Shown here piece after piece: positions 1 to 6,906 of a stretch of DNA of 11,360 nucleotides (position 1 is its first letter; the number at the start of each line of letters is the position of its first letter). Origin of the DNA: Thomasclavelia sp. (GTDB taxonomy: Bacteria; Bacillota_I; Bacilli_A; Erysipelotrichales; Coprobacillaceae). Both the position numbers and the translations under genes were made by a program. The notes below the pieces were generated by a model that did no database searches, was not told the DNA's origin, and was given only the letters and a program-made list of their open reading frames with translations. The DNA is taken from positions 1 through 11,360 of the forward strand of contig JAHHSU010000040.1 in the NCBI GenBank assembly GCA_020025035.1, written 5' to 3'.

Positions 1-77
1 AATTGTATGTATTTAAAATTATATGCTATATGGATACTTACTATTGTAATTTATAGTATATCTTAGTATAAATAGCT

Positions 78-105
78 TTGTTTTCAACTGTAATAATGCT
101 ATAAT
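78..105 (+). promoter_or_regulatory. Candidate sigma-A promoter of pnp
   Basis: A perfect -10 hexamer TATAAT lies at 100-105. A weak -35 hexamer TTGTTT (3 of 6 consensus bases) lies at 78-83, giving a 16-base spacer. Transcription would start near 112, leaving a leader of about 20 bases that carries the ribosome binding site AAGAGGTGA at 119-127, five bases before the ATG. The promoter is an inference from sequence match and position. Read-through from a gene left of the window (rpsO often precedes pnp) cannot be excluded. Confidence 0.55.
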
Positions 106-132
106 AATCGATAGAAATAAGAGGTGAAATAG

Positions 133-2271
133 ATGTCAAAACAATTATATAGTATGGATTTTTATGGAAAAAAATTAACTGTAGAAATAGGAGAATTGGC
201 TAAACAAGCAAATGGTTCTGTTTTAGTAAGATATAATGATACAGTGATTCTTTCTACTGCAGTTGCAGGAAAAGAGCCTAAGGATGTTGATTTTTTTCCA
301 CTTACAGTAACATACGAAGAAAAATTATATTCTGTTGGGAAGATTCCTGGAGGATTTTTAAAACGTGAAGGACGTCCTAGTGAACATGGTACTCTAACTG
401 CTAGAATGATTGATCGTCCAATTCGTCCATTATTTGCTGATGGGTTTAGAAATGAGGTGCAAATTGTTAATACTGTTTTATCAGTTGATCAAGATGCAAC
501 ACCTGAAATGGCAGCAATGTTTGGTGCTTCTTTAGCTTTATGCTTATCTGATATTCCATTTAATGGACCTATTGCGGGGGTAACAGTGGGATTAGTTGAT
601 GGTAAGTTTATTGTAAATGGTGGTCCTGATTTAATGGAAAAAAGTGAATTACATCTTGAAGTAGCAGGGACTAAAGATGCTATTAACATGGTTGAAGCTG
701 ATGCTAAAGAAGTAAGTGAAGAAGTTATTTTAGAAGCATTAGCATTTGGGCATGATAAAATTAAAGAATTAATTGCATTTCAAGAAAAAATTGTGATGGA
801 ATGTGGAAAAGCAAAACAAGAAATTCCATTATTTACATTAGATCAAAAACTTGTTGATGAAGTCAGTCATTTAGCCTATGATCGCATGAAAGTGGCTGTA
901 AGTATTCCTGGAAAACTTGAAAGATATGGTGCTATTGATGATTTAGTAGATGAAATTGTAAGTATATATGAAAATAAAGAATACGATGATGAATTGATAA
1001 AGCAATCCATACTTAAACAAGTTCGTATCATTTTACATGATCTAGAAAAAGATGAAGTTAGACGTTTAATTACAGAAGAAAAAATTCGTCCAGATGGTCG
1101 AAAATTAGATGAAATTAGACCTCTTGATTCACAAGTAGATTTATTACCTAGAGTACATGGTTCTGCATTATTTACTAGAGGTGAAACACAGGTTTTGTCT
1201 GTATGTACACTTGGAGCAATAGGAGAACATCAAAAGATAGATGGTTTAGGATTAGAAGATCAAAAAAGATTTATGCATCATTATAATTTCCCACCATATT
1301 CAGTTGGAGAAACAGGTAGAATGGGTGCTCCTGGTCGACGAGAAATTGGTCATGGCGCATTAGGAGAAAGAGCATTAGCACAGGTAATTCCTAGTGTTGA
1401 AGAATTTCCATATACTATACGTGTAGTATCTGAGGTTTTAGAATCTAATGGTTCATCATCACAAGCTTCTATTTGTGCATCCACTATGGCATTAATGAGT
1501 GCTGGGGTACCAATTAAAGAACCAGTTGCAGGAATTGCTATGGGATTAGTAAAACAAGGGGATGATTATACTATTTTAACAGATATTCAAGGAATGGAAG
1601 ATCACTTAGGTGACATGGATTTTAAAGTGGCAGGTACAAGAAATGGAATATGTGCATTACAAATGGATATTAAAATAGATGGAATTACTACAAAAATATT
1701 AGTAGAAGCATTGGCTCAAGCTAAAATTGGTCGTATGAAGATAATGGAAAATATGATGGCAACGATTGATAAAGTTAGAGATGAGTTATCTGAATATGCT
1801 CCAAAAATTTACCAAATGCAAATTCATCCAGATCAAATTAGAGATGTCATTGGACCTGGTGGAAAAATGATTAATGAAATTATTGAAAAATCAAATGATG
1901 TAAAGATTGATATTGAACAAGACGGACGTGTTGTGATTTATCATAATGACATGGAATCGATTCATATTGCAGCTAAAATGATTGAAGCGATTGTTAAAAA
2001 AGCACAAAAAGGAGAAATATATGATGCCACAGTAGTTCGTATAGAAAAGTATGGTGCATTTGTAAACTTGTTTGAAGGTACAGATGGCTTATTACACGTA
2101 TCTCAAATTTCTCATGAACGTGTACAAGTTCCTTTTGATGTATTAAAAATCGGTGATAAAATTAAGGTTGTAGTAACGGATATTGATGAAAAAGGTAGAG
2201 TAAATGTATCAGCTAAAGCATTACTTCCTAAACCTGAAATAGTAGAAAATACACAAAAAGAAAGTAAATAG
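133..2271 (+). CDS. pnp: Polynucleotide phosphorylase (PNPase)
   Basis: This is the phosphate-dependent 3'-to-5' exoribonuclease, which degrades RNA to nucleoside diphosphates in the cytoplasm and works as a trimer in mRNA turnover. At 712 residues it has the usual family length (about 700-720) and every domain. The first RNase PH domain covers roughly residues 10-140, followed by a helical linker. The catalytic second RNase PH domain covers roughly 320-545. The acidic motif MEDHLGDMD places Asp490, Asp494 and Asp496 where E. coli PNPase has its catalytic/metal-binding aspartates. A KH domain has the GxxG loop GPGG at 574-577, and an S1 domain runs from about 627 to 697. The ATG at 133 follows a good ribosome binding site (AAGAGGTGA). 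The gene stands alone, between its own candidate promoter and a hairpin terminator, and the spoVA operon follows after 124 bases. Nothing in the protein looks damaged. Confidence 0.98.
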   Translation: MSKQLYSMDFYGKKLTVEIGELAKQANGSVLVRYNDTVILSTAVAGKEPKDVDFFPLTVTYEEKLYSVGKIPGGFLKREGRPSEHGTLTARMIDRPIRPLFADGFRNEVQIVNTVLSVDQDATPEMAAMFGASLALCLSDIPFNGPIAGVTVGLVDGKFIVNGGPDLMEKSELHLEVAGTKDAINMVEADAKEVSEEVILEALAFGHDKIKELIAFQEKIVMECGKAKQEIPLFTLDQKLVDEVSHLAYDRMKVAVSIPGKLERYGAIDDLVDEIVSIYENKEYDDELIKQSILKQVRIILHDLEKDEVRRLITEEKIRPDGRKLDEIRPLDSQVDLLPRVHGSALFTRGETQVLSVCTLGAIGEHQKIDGLGLEDQKRFMHHYNFPPYSVGETGRMGAPGRREIGHGALGERALAQVIPSVEEFPYTIRVVSEVLESNGSSSQASICASTMALMSAGVPIKEPVAGIAMGLVKQGDDYTILTDIQGMEDHLGDMDFKVAGTRNGICALQMDIKIDGITTKILVEALAQAKIGRMKIMENMMATIDKVRDELSEYAPKIYQMQIHPDQIRDVIGPGGKMINEIIEKSNDVKIDIEQDGRVVIYHNDMESIHIAAKMIEAIVKKAQKGEIYDATVVRIEKYGAFVNLFEGTDGLLHVSQISHERVQVPFDVLKIGDKIKVVVTDIDEKGRVNVSAKALLPKPEIVENTQKESK

Positions 2272-2281
2272 GATATAAAAT

Positions 2282-2332
2282 AGAATCTATAGGATATGCT
2301 TTTTAATGAAGAAGGCAATAGATTCTTTTTTT
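2282..2332 (+). terminator. Intrinsic terminator after pnp
   Basis: The arms AGAATCTAT (2282-2290) and ATAGATTCT (2318-2326) form a perfect 9-base-pair stem followed by a run of T to 2332. The 27-base loop can fold further: GCTTTT pairs with GAAGGC with two G-U pairs, giving a long two-part hairpin. It starts 10 bases after the pnp stop codon and would separate pnp from the spoVA operon. Confidence 0.85.
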
Positions 2333-2347
2333 ATTTTAAAAATGATG

Positions 2348-2376
2348 GTTTAAATAATTATTTTTTAGACATACTT
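2348..2376 (+). promoter_or_regulatory. Candidate forespore (sigma-G-like) promoter of spoVA
   Basis: CATACTT at 2370-2376 matches six of seven bases of the sigma-G -10 pattern CATnnTA. GTTTA at 2348-2352 fits the GYWTA pattern of sigma-F/G -35 elements, with a 17-base spacer. In Bacillus the spoVA operon is transcribed in the forespore by sigma-G, which agrees with this reading. Transcription would start near 2383, so the leader would be only about 13 bases and would begin within the ribosome binding site AGAGGTGAT (2381-2389). That tight fit is a reason for caution. No sigma-A-like pair is evident in this gap. Confidence 0.45.
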
Positions 2377-2395
2377 TTTAAGAGGTGATAATAGG

Positions 2396-2833
2396 ATGAA
2401 CGTAGAAAAATATAATGAGATTGCTAATAGTTGTGCACCAAAAAAGAATGTTTTAAAAAATTGTATTAAAGCATTTGTGGTAGGTGGAATTATCGCATTA
2501 ATTGGACAGTTCTTATTAAAGTTTTATATGAATTTATTCAATATCGGATTAAATGAAGCTACTGTATATATGGTGGTTACTATTGTAATAGTATGTTGTT
2601 TTTTAACAGGATTTGGAGTATTTGATAAACTTGCAAGTTTTTCAGGAGCAGGTACATTTATACCAATTACAGGATTTGCAAATTCAATGAGTAGTGCAGC
2701 ATTAGAAGGAAAAAGTGAGGGGTTAATCCAAGGAATAGGTTCTAACATATTTAAATATGGTGGTTGTGTCATCACATATGGTATTGTATCTTCTTTTGTG
2801 TTTGGGGTGATTCGATATGTCCTTAAAATCTAA
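2396..2833 (+). CDS. spoVAC: Stage V sporulation protein AC
   Basis: SpoVAC is an inner-membrane protein of the spore. Together with SpoVAD and SpoVAE(b) it takes dipicolinic acid (DPA) into the forespore and releases it during germination; Bacillus SpoVAC has been reported to behave as a mechanosensitive channel. The 145-residue length is typical. The N-terminal 20 residues are hydrophilic. Hydrophobic segments lie at about 22-45, 55-80 and 115-142. The family signature PITGFANSM followed by SAALEGKSEGLIQG is present in the middle (roughly residues 91-115). The ATG follows AGAGGTGAT at 2381-2389. It is the first gene of a four-gene operon, and its last 17 bases overlap the start of spoVAD, which implies translational coupling. 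No spoVAA or spoVAB lies upstream; pnp is there instead. Confidence 0.96.
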   Translation: MNVEKYNEIANSCAPKKNVLKNCIKAFVVGGIIALIGQFLLKFYMNLFNIGLNEATVYMVVTIVIVCCFLTGFGVFDKLASFSGAGTFIPITGFANSMSSAALEGKSEGLIQGIGSNIFKYGGCVITYGIVSSFVFGVIRYVLKI

Positions 2834-3818
2834 TGCTACACATTTTATTCATAATGTTTATGTTCAATCTAGTGCAACTTGTGTAGGACCTATAGAACAT
2901 AAGGGACCTTTAAGTGATTATTTTGATGTTTTTTTTGATGATTATTACTGTCATCAAAAAACCTTTGAAAAAGCAGAACGTGAAATGCAAAAAATTGCAA
3001 TTCAGACATGTTTACAAAAAGCTAAAGTAAAAGAAGAGGAGGTTGATTTATTAATAGGTGGGGATTTAACCAATCAAATTACAGCTTCTTCTTATACTGC
3101 TACTCATTTTAATATTCCTTATATTGGTGTTTATAGTGCTTGTTCATCTTCTTGTTTAACAATGGCTACTGCTAGTTTACTGATTGAATCCAATCAATTT
3201 AATCAAGTATTAGCTTTTGTTTCTTCGCATAATGCTACTGCAGAAAGACAATATCGTTATCCAATAGAATATGGAATTCAAAAAAGAAATACTACTACCT
3301 TTACAGCTACTGGTTCAGGTGCAATTTTATTATCTAATAAACCTTCATCTATACGAGTAGAAAGTGTTACTTTAGGTAAGTCAATAGATTATCAGCAAAC
3401 AAATGTAAATGATATGGGTAGAGCGATGGCTCCAGGAGCATATGCTACACTAAAACAACATTTTAAAGATACACAAAGATCATTTAATGATTATGATTTA
3501 GTGGTGACTGGAGATTTATCACAATATGGTAAACAAATATTAATTCAAATGTTTGAACAAGATGGAATGGAATGTACTAGTTATGACGATTGTGGTGTAA
3601 TGTTATATGATATTAAAAAACAGGATGTCTTTTTAGGCGGAAGTGGTTGTGCATGTAGTGCATTAGTCACATATGGATATATTTTGGACAAGTTAAAAAA
3701 AAGAGAACTACAAAGAGTATTAATTGTAGCAACTGGAGCATTAATGTCTCCAATTACAATGATGCAAAAAGAAAATATTCCTACCATTGCTCATGCTGTA
3801 TGTTTGGAGGTGGTATAA
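2817..3818 (+). CDS. spoVAD: Stage V sporulation protein AD, DPA-binding
   Basis: SpoVAD is a soluble, membrane-associated, thiolase-fold protein that binds DPA as part of the SpoVA channel complex. The 333-residue length is close to the usual 335-340. Visible signatures include GVYSACSS with Cys109 at the position of the thiolase active-site cysteine, SSHNATAERQYRYP from residue 136, FTATGSGAILL, NDMGRAMAPGAYATL, VVTGDLSQYG, DCGVMLYD, GGSGCACSA at 274-282 and VATGALMSP near the C-terminus. Each has a direct counterpart in the family. The start overlaps the end of spoVAC by 17 bases and follows GGGGTGAT, a reasonable ribosome binding site inside spoVAC. The region after the active-site cysteine is rich in serine and cysteine (ACSSSC), which differs from the form I recall for Bacillus SpoVAD, although the fold signatures are intact. 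Confidence 0.97.
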   Translation: MSLKSNATHFIHNVYVQSSATCVGPIEHKGPLSDYFDVFFDDYYCHQKTFEKAEREMQKIAIQTCLQKAKVKEEEVDLLIGGDLTNQITASSYTATHFNIPYIGVYSACSSSCLTMATASLLIESNQFNQVLAFVSSHNATAERQYRYPIEYGIQKRNTTTFTATGSGAILLSNKPSSIRVESVTLGKSIDYQQTNVNDMGRAMAPGAYATLKQHFKDTQRSFNDYDLVVTGDLSQYGKQILIQMFEQDGMECTSYDDCGVMLYDIKKQDVFLGGSGCACSALVTYGYILDKLKKRELQRVLIVATGALMSPITMMQKENIPTIAHAVCLEVV

Positions 3819-3819
3819 A

Positions 3820-4170
3820 ATGGATTATGTATTAGCGTTTATTTTTTGTGGGAGTATTTGTGTGATTGCCCAATTAATCTACGAATATACGACATGGACT
3901 CCAGGTCATATTACTAGTTTATTTGTATGTATTGGTTCTTTTTTAGATTTATTTCACATCTATGATAAATTAATTGCTATTTTTCAAGCTGGAGCATTGC
4001 TACCAATTACTAGTTTTGGACATTCTATCATGCATGGAGCATTAGAAAAAGTAAATGAATATGGACTAATTGGGCTAGCAATGGGGATGTTTGATCAGAC
4101 TGCTTCTGGGATTACTACTGCTATATTATTTGGTGTCATTGTTGCACTTATTTTCAAGCCAAAATCATGA
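3820..4170 (+). CDS. spoVAE: Stage V sporulation protein AE (SpoVAEb type)
   Basis: This is the third member of the conserved DPA-channel core, a small integral membrane protein of the spore inner membrane. It is 116 residues long, the normal size for the SpoVAEb form. Hydrophobic stretches at about 2-20, 31-50, 55-70 and 92-112 suggest three or four membrane segments. The motifs TPGHITSLFVCIGSFLD, AGALLPITSFGHS and HGALEK are characteristic; the PITSFGHS...GALE core resembles PITGFANS...AALEG in SpoVAC, in line with their distant relationship. I chose the ATG at 3820 because it sits one base after the spoVAD stop, follows the strong ribosome binding site GGAGGTG (3806-3812) and gives the family N-terminus. 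An in-frame ATG at 3787 would add 11 residues inside spoVAD with no ribosome binding site. The stop overlaps the spoVAF start (ATGA). Confidence 0.95.
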   Translation: MDYVLAFIFCGSICVIAQLIYEYTTWTPGHITSLFVCIGSFLDLFHIYDKLIAIFQAGALLPITSFGHSIMHGALEKVNEYGLIGLAMGMFDQTASGITTAILFGVIVALIFKPKS

Positions 4171-5477
4171 AACAGTCATTTGATTATAATGAACGCTTTT
4201 TGACATCAGGGAAATGGGTTTATCATTTACAATTTGTTTCTAGTCTTGTAAATGATGAATTAATTTCAAATATTTGTGCAGGATTAGCGTTGATTTCTAG
4301 TCCAGAACATTTAACAGATAATTTTTTTAGTGGTAGTATTAGTAAAGTAGATAATGAAAAAGATATAAATTTAGCAATGTTATCAGGGAATATTATTATT
4401 GATGTAGATCATCATTATTTTGTAGTTGATGTACGTAAATATCCAACACGTTCTATAGCAGAACCAGAAACTGAAAAAAGTGTACGTGGTGCTAAGGATG
4501 GATTTAATGAATCGTTATTAACCAATGTTGGATTAATTCGTAGAAGAATACGAAATACATCTCTTACCTTTCAAAAATTAAGTGTAGGGTCTTTAGCACC
4601 CATTGATATATGTTTGTGTTATTTAGACGATAAGTGTAATGAAGATTTAAGAAATGAGATTATTAGACGCGTTAATGATATTTCTACTAAAGATTTAATT
4701 ATGTCAGATAGAGCGTTAGAAGAATTGTTGATTAGACAAGTATATAACCCTTTTCCTTTAGTTAGATATAGTGAACGGCCAGATATTGTATCAACGCATA
4801 TTATTAAAGGAAATGTAGCAATTATTACAGATACTTCCTCATCCGTGATGATGTTACCAACAACATTATCTGATATTTTAGAACATGTAGAAGAACATCG
4901 TCAAGTACCCATTATTGGTACTTTGATTAGGTTAGTTAGAATCTTTGCAATCTTTTTATCTGTTTATTTAGTACCTTTATGGATACTAAGTACAGTTTAT
5001 GGAAACAAAGACATTTTCTTATTAGCTAAAGTTCAAGGAATTAGCTTTAATATGTTAATTATGCAAATATTTGTTGTTGAGTTAGCTATTGAGTTATTAC
5101 GTATTGCAACTATCCATACCCCCACTGGCTTATCTAGTGCAATGGGGATGATTGCTGCAGTATTATTAGGGCAAATGGCTATAGATTTAGGATTGTTTAT
5201 TCCAGAAATTTTATTATATTGTGCAATTAGTAATGTAGGTTCATTTGCCACACCAAATTATGAATTATCCCTTGGAAATAAATATATTAAACTTGCAATG
5301 ATTTTAGCTATATGGGCATTTAAAGGGTATGGCTTTATTTTGTTTAATTTTTTCTTTTTGTTGTTTTTAATTAATCTTAAAATATTAAACGTTTCCTATA
5401 TGTATCCGTTTTGTCCTTTTGATCATCAAGAGGTCATTAGATTTTTTATACGTAGTCCAAAGTCTAATAATCAATAA
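4167..5477 (+). CDS. spoVAF: Stage V sporulation protein AF, GerA-type subunit
   Basis: SpoVAF is homologous to the A subunits of nutrient germinant receptors (GerAA family) and sits in the spore inner membrane. In Bacillus it is not essential but increases germination efficiency. The hydrophilic N-terminal domain spans residues 1-245 and contains the family hallmark PFPLVRYSERPD (195-206). A C-terminal membrane domain begins near residue 250 and has about five hydrophobic segments. It includes PLWIL, the conserved ATIHTPTGLSSAMGM turn and the C-terminal YMYPFCPFD. At 436 residues it is roughly 50 shorter than Bacillus SpoVAF (about 490). The loss appears to be at the N-terminus, because the C-terminal motif and tail are present. 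The ATG overlaps the spoVAE stop by four bases and has no recognisable ribosome binding site, so translation probably depends on coupling. The left arm of the operon terminator lies inside its last codons. No spoVAEa lies between it and spoVAE. Confidence 0.93.
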   Translation: MKQSFDYNERFLTSGKWVYHLQFVSSLVNDELISNICAGLALISSPEHLTDNFFSGSISKVDNEKDINLAMLSGNIIIDVDHHYFVVDVRKYPTRSIAEPETEKSVRGAKDGFNESLLTNVGLIRRRIRNTSLTFQKLSVGSLAPIDICLCYLDDKCNEDLRNEIIRRVNDISTKDLIMSDRALEELLIRQVYNPFPLVRYSERPDIVSTHIIKGNVAIITDTSSSVMMLPTTLSDILEHVEEHRQVPIIGTLIRLVRIFAIFLSVYLVPLWILSTVYGNKDIFLLAKVQGISFNMLIMQIFVVELAIELLRIATIHTPTGLSSAMGMIAAVLLGQMAIDLGLFIPEILLYCAISNVGSFATPNYELSLGNKYIKLAMILAIWAFKGYGFILFNFFFLLFLINLKILNVSYMYPFCPFDHQEVIRFFIRSPKSNNQ

Positions 5478-5494
5478 GATTTTGGGCTTTTTTT
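5454..5494 (+). terminator. Terminator of the spoVA operon, overlapping spoVAF
   Basis: AGTCCAAAGTCT (5454-5465) pairs with AGATTTTGGGCT (5477-5488) over 12 base pairs, two of them G-U, around an 11-base loop, followed by seven T (5488-5494). The whole left arm is coding sequence of spoVAF, and its TAA stop at 5475-5477 lies at the end of the loop. This is the strongest terminator in the window. Confidence 0.92.
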
Positions 5495-5509
5495 ACATTT
5501 TCTTATACA

Positions 5510-5538
5510 TTGTTTTTTTATTATAAATTTGATAAAAT
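5510..5538 (+). promoter_or_regulatory. Candidate sigma-A promoter of scpAB
   Basis: TTGTTT at 5510-5515, the same -35 hexamer as the pnp candidate, is followed after 17 bases by TAAAAT at 5533-5538 (5 of 6 bases of the -10 consensus). The start of transcription would be near 5545, just before the ribosome binding site GAGGTGA (5548-5554) and 14 bases before the ATG. A perfect TATAAT also occurs at 5542-5547, but it has no -35 partner at proper spacing and would leave almost no leader. Confidence 0.5.
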
Positions 5539-5558
5539 TATTATAATGAGGTGAAGTT

Positions 5559-6290
5559 ATGAATGAGTATCAAGTGACATTACACGATTTTGAGGGTCCA
5601 CTAGATTTATTGTTACATTTAATTAAAGAAAAACAAATGGATTTAGAGAATCTAGAAGTATCTAAAATTACTTCACAATATCTTGAATATATTCATCAAA
5701 GCCAAAGTTTAAATTTAGAAGTAGCTAGTGAATATTTAGTCATGGCTAGTTATTTAATTGAGTTAAAAAGTAAGTCTTTACTCCCTGTTGAGGTAGTTGA
5801 TATTGAAGATACCTATCAAGAAGATCCTAGAGAAATATTAATAAAGCGATTAATTGAATATAAAAAATATAAAGACGTTGTAGAGGCATTGAAAGAAAAA
5901 CATGAAATACGTAGGGAGATATTCATTAAACCAAGTAGTACAATGGAGGAATTTATCATAGATACTTCAGAAGTTATTCCAGATCATTTAGAAGTATATG
6001 ATTTAATTAAGGCAATGCAAAAACTATATCAACGAAAAATATTATCTTCTCCATTAATTACATCTATGGGAAAAAAAGAAATTTCAATTGACGAATGTTG
6101 TATTTCCATTAAACAAAAGCTAGAAAATCATAAGAAATTAGCGTTTGATGATTTGTTTGATTCTTATGATCGACACTATTTTGTTGTTACCTTTTTAGCT
6201 GTTTTAGTTTTAGCAAAGCAAAATGAATTACATATTTATCAAGATCAAAAGTTAAAGACGATTTATTTGGAGGAAGTAAAAAGATGTTAA
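5559..6290 (+). CDS. scpA: Segregation and condensation protein A (kleisin)
   Basis: ScpA is the kleisin subunit that bridges the heads of the SMC dimer and, with ScpB, forms the bacterial condensin needed for chromosome compaction and segregation. At 243 residues it has normal length. The N-terminal signature FEGPLDLLLHLIKEKQMDLENL (about residues 12-33) is the SMC neck-binding helical region of the family, followed by the ASEYLVMASYLIELKSKSLLP helix (around 61-81). A charged central linker (about 85-150) leads to the C-terminal winged-helix part, which ends near LAVLVLAKQNELHIYQ. The ATG has a clear ribosome binding site GAGGTGA at 5548-5554. scpB begins 7 bases before the scpA stop, the usual tight coupling of this pair, which is consistent with fixed complex stoichiometry. 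Confidence 0.96.
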   Translation: MNEYQVTLHDFEGPLDLLLHLIKEKQMDLENLEVSKITSQYLEYIHQSQSLNLEVASEYLVMASYLIELKSKSLLPVEVVDIEDTYQEDPREILIKRLIEYKKYKDVVEALKEKHEIRREIFIKPSSTMEEFIIDTSEVIPDHLEVYDLIKAMQKLYQRKILSSPLITSMGKKEISIDECCISIKQKLENHKKLAFDDLFDSYDRHYFVVTFLAVLVLAKQNELHIYQDQKLKTIYLEEVKRC

Positions 6291-6856
6291 ATAGAGATGA
6301 TCAACTATCTATTATTGAAGGAATGTTGTTTTTGTCTGGAGAACAGGGAAGATCACTTAGTGAGATTGCATCAATATTAGAAGTAAAAAAGAACATAGCA
6401 TTAGAATTAGTAGAAGCATTACAAAAAAAATATGAAGAAGATTCTCAATGTGGGTTATGTATTGTATATTTAGGGGAAAAATATAAAATGGCCACAAGAC
6501 CAAATCATCGCCATTATTATGAAAAAATGGTTAAACAAAGTGAGGCAACGTTATCGAATGCAGCATTAGAAACCTTAGCTATCATTGCATATAATCAACC
6601 TGTGACTAGATTAAAAATTGAAGAGATTCGTGGTGTAGGTTGTGATGCGATGATTCGAAAGTTACAAGCTAAAGCCTTGATTAAGGAAGTGGGTAGAGAA
6701 GATTCAGCTGGAAAACCAATATTGTATGGAGTTAGTGAAGAATTTATGGATGCCTTTAATTTAAAATCAATCCACGAATTACCTGAATTATCATTTAATG
6801 TTCAAGAAGATTTAGAAGAAGATTTATTTGATGCAAAATATAAAGAAGTATCATAA
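6284..6856 (+). CDS. scpB: Segregation and condensation protein B
   Basis: ScpB is a dimeric protein of two winged-helix domains that binds the central linker of ScpA in the SMC-ScpAB condensin. The 190-residue length is typical. The first winged helix covers about residues 5-85. The second has the hallmark ETLAIIAYNQPVTRLKIEEI followed by RGVGCDAMIRKLQAKALIKE and then GREDSAGKPILYG (roughly 96-157). The C-terminal tail is acidic (EDLEEDLFDAKY). The start overlaps scpA by 7 bases, with GGAGG a few bases upstream inside scpA. No terminator is visible in the 50 bases before pyk, so pyk may share the transcript. Confidence 0.96.
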   Translation: MLNRDDQLSIIEGMLFLSGEQGRSLSEIASILEVKKNIALELVEALQKKYEEDSQCGLCIVYLGEKYKMATRPNHRHYYEKMVKQSEATLSNAALETLAIIAYNQPVTRLKIEEIRGVGCDAMIRKLQAKALIKEVGREDSAGKPILYGVSEEFMDAFNLKSIHELPELSFNVQEDLEEDLFDAKYKEVS

Positions 6857-6906
6857 ATTGTAATGAAGTTATATTTATAAAGAATATAGGATAAGGAGGA
6901 GTTATC

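Noticed and set aside
33..62. Hairpin GATACTTACTAT with ATAGTATATC upstream of the pnp promoter
   Set aside because: It pairs only with a two-base bulge, is AT-only in its core and has no T run after it. It could be the end of an upstream unit outside the window, but the evidence is too weak to call.
489..689. Minus-strand open frame of 66 codons inside pnp
   Set aside because: It lies wholly opposite a strongly conserved coding region, has no ribosome binding site and its translation resembles nothing. The same holds for 2112-2318, 2524-2775, 3581-3787, 5033-5251, 9807-10004 and most of 11038-11250.
3787..3822. Longer spoVAE start at 3787
   Set aside because: It would add MLMLYVWRWYK inside the end of spoVAD with no ribosome binding site, whereas 3820 has GGAGGTG at good spacing and gives the family N-terminus.
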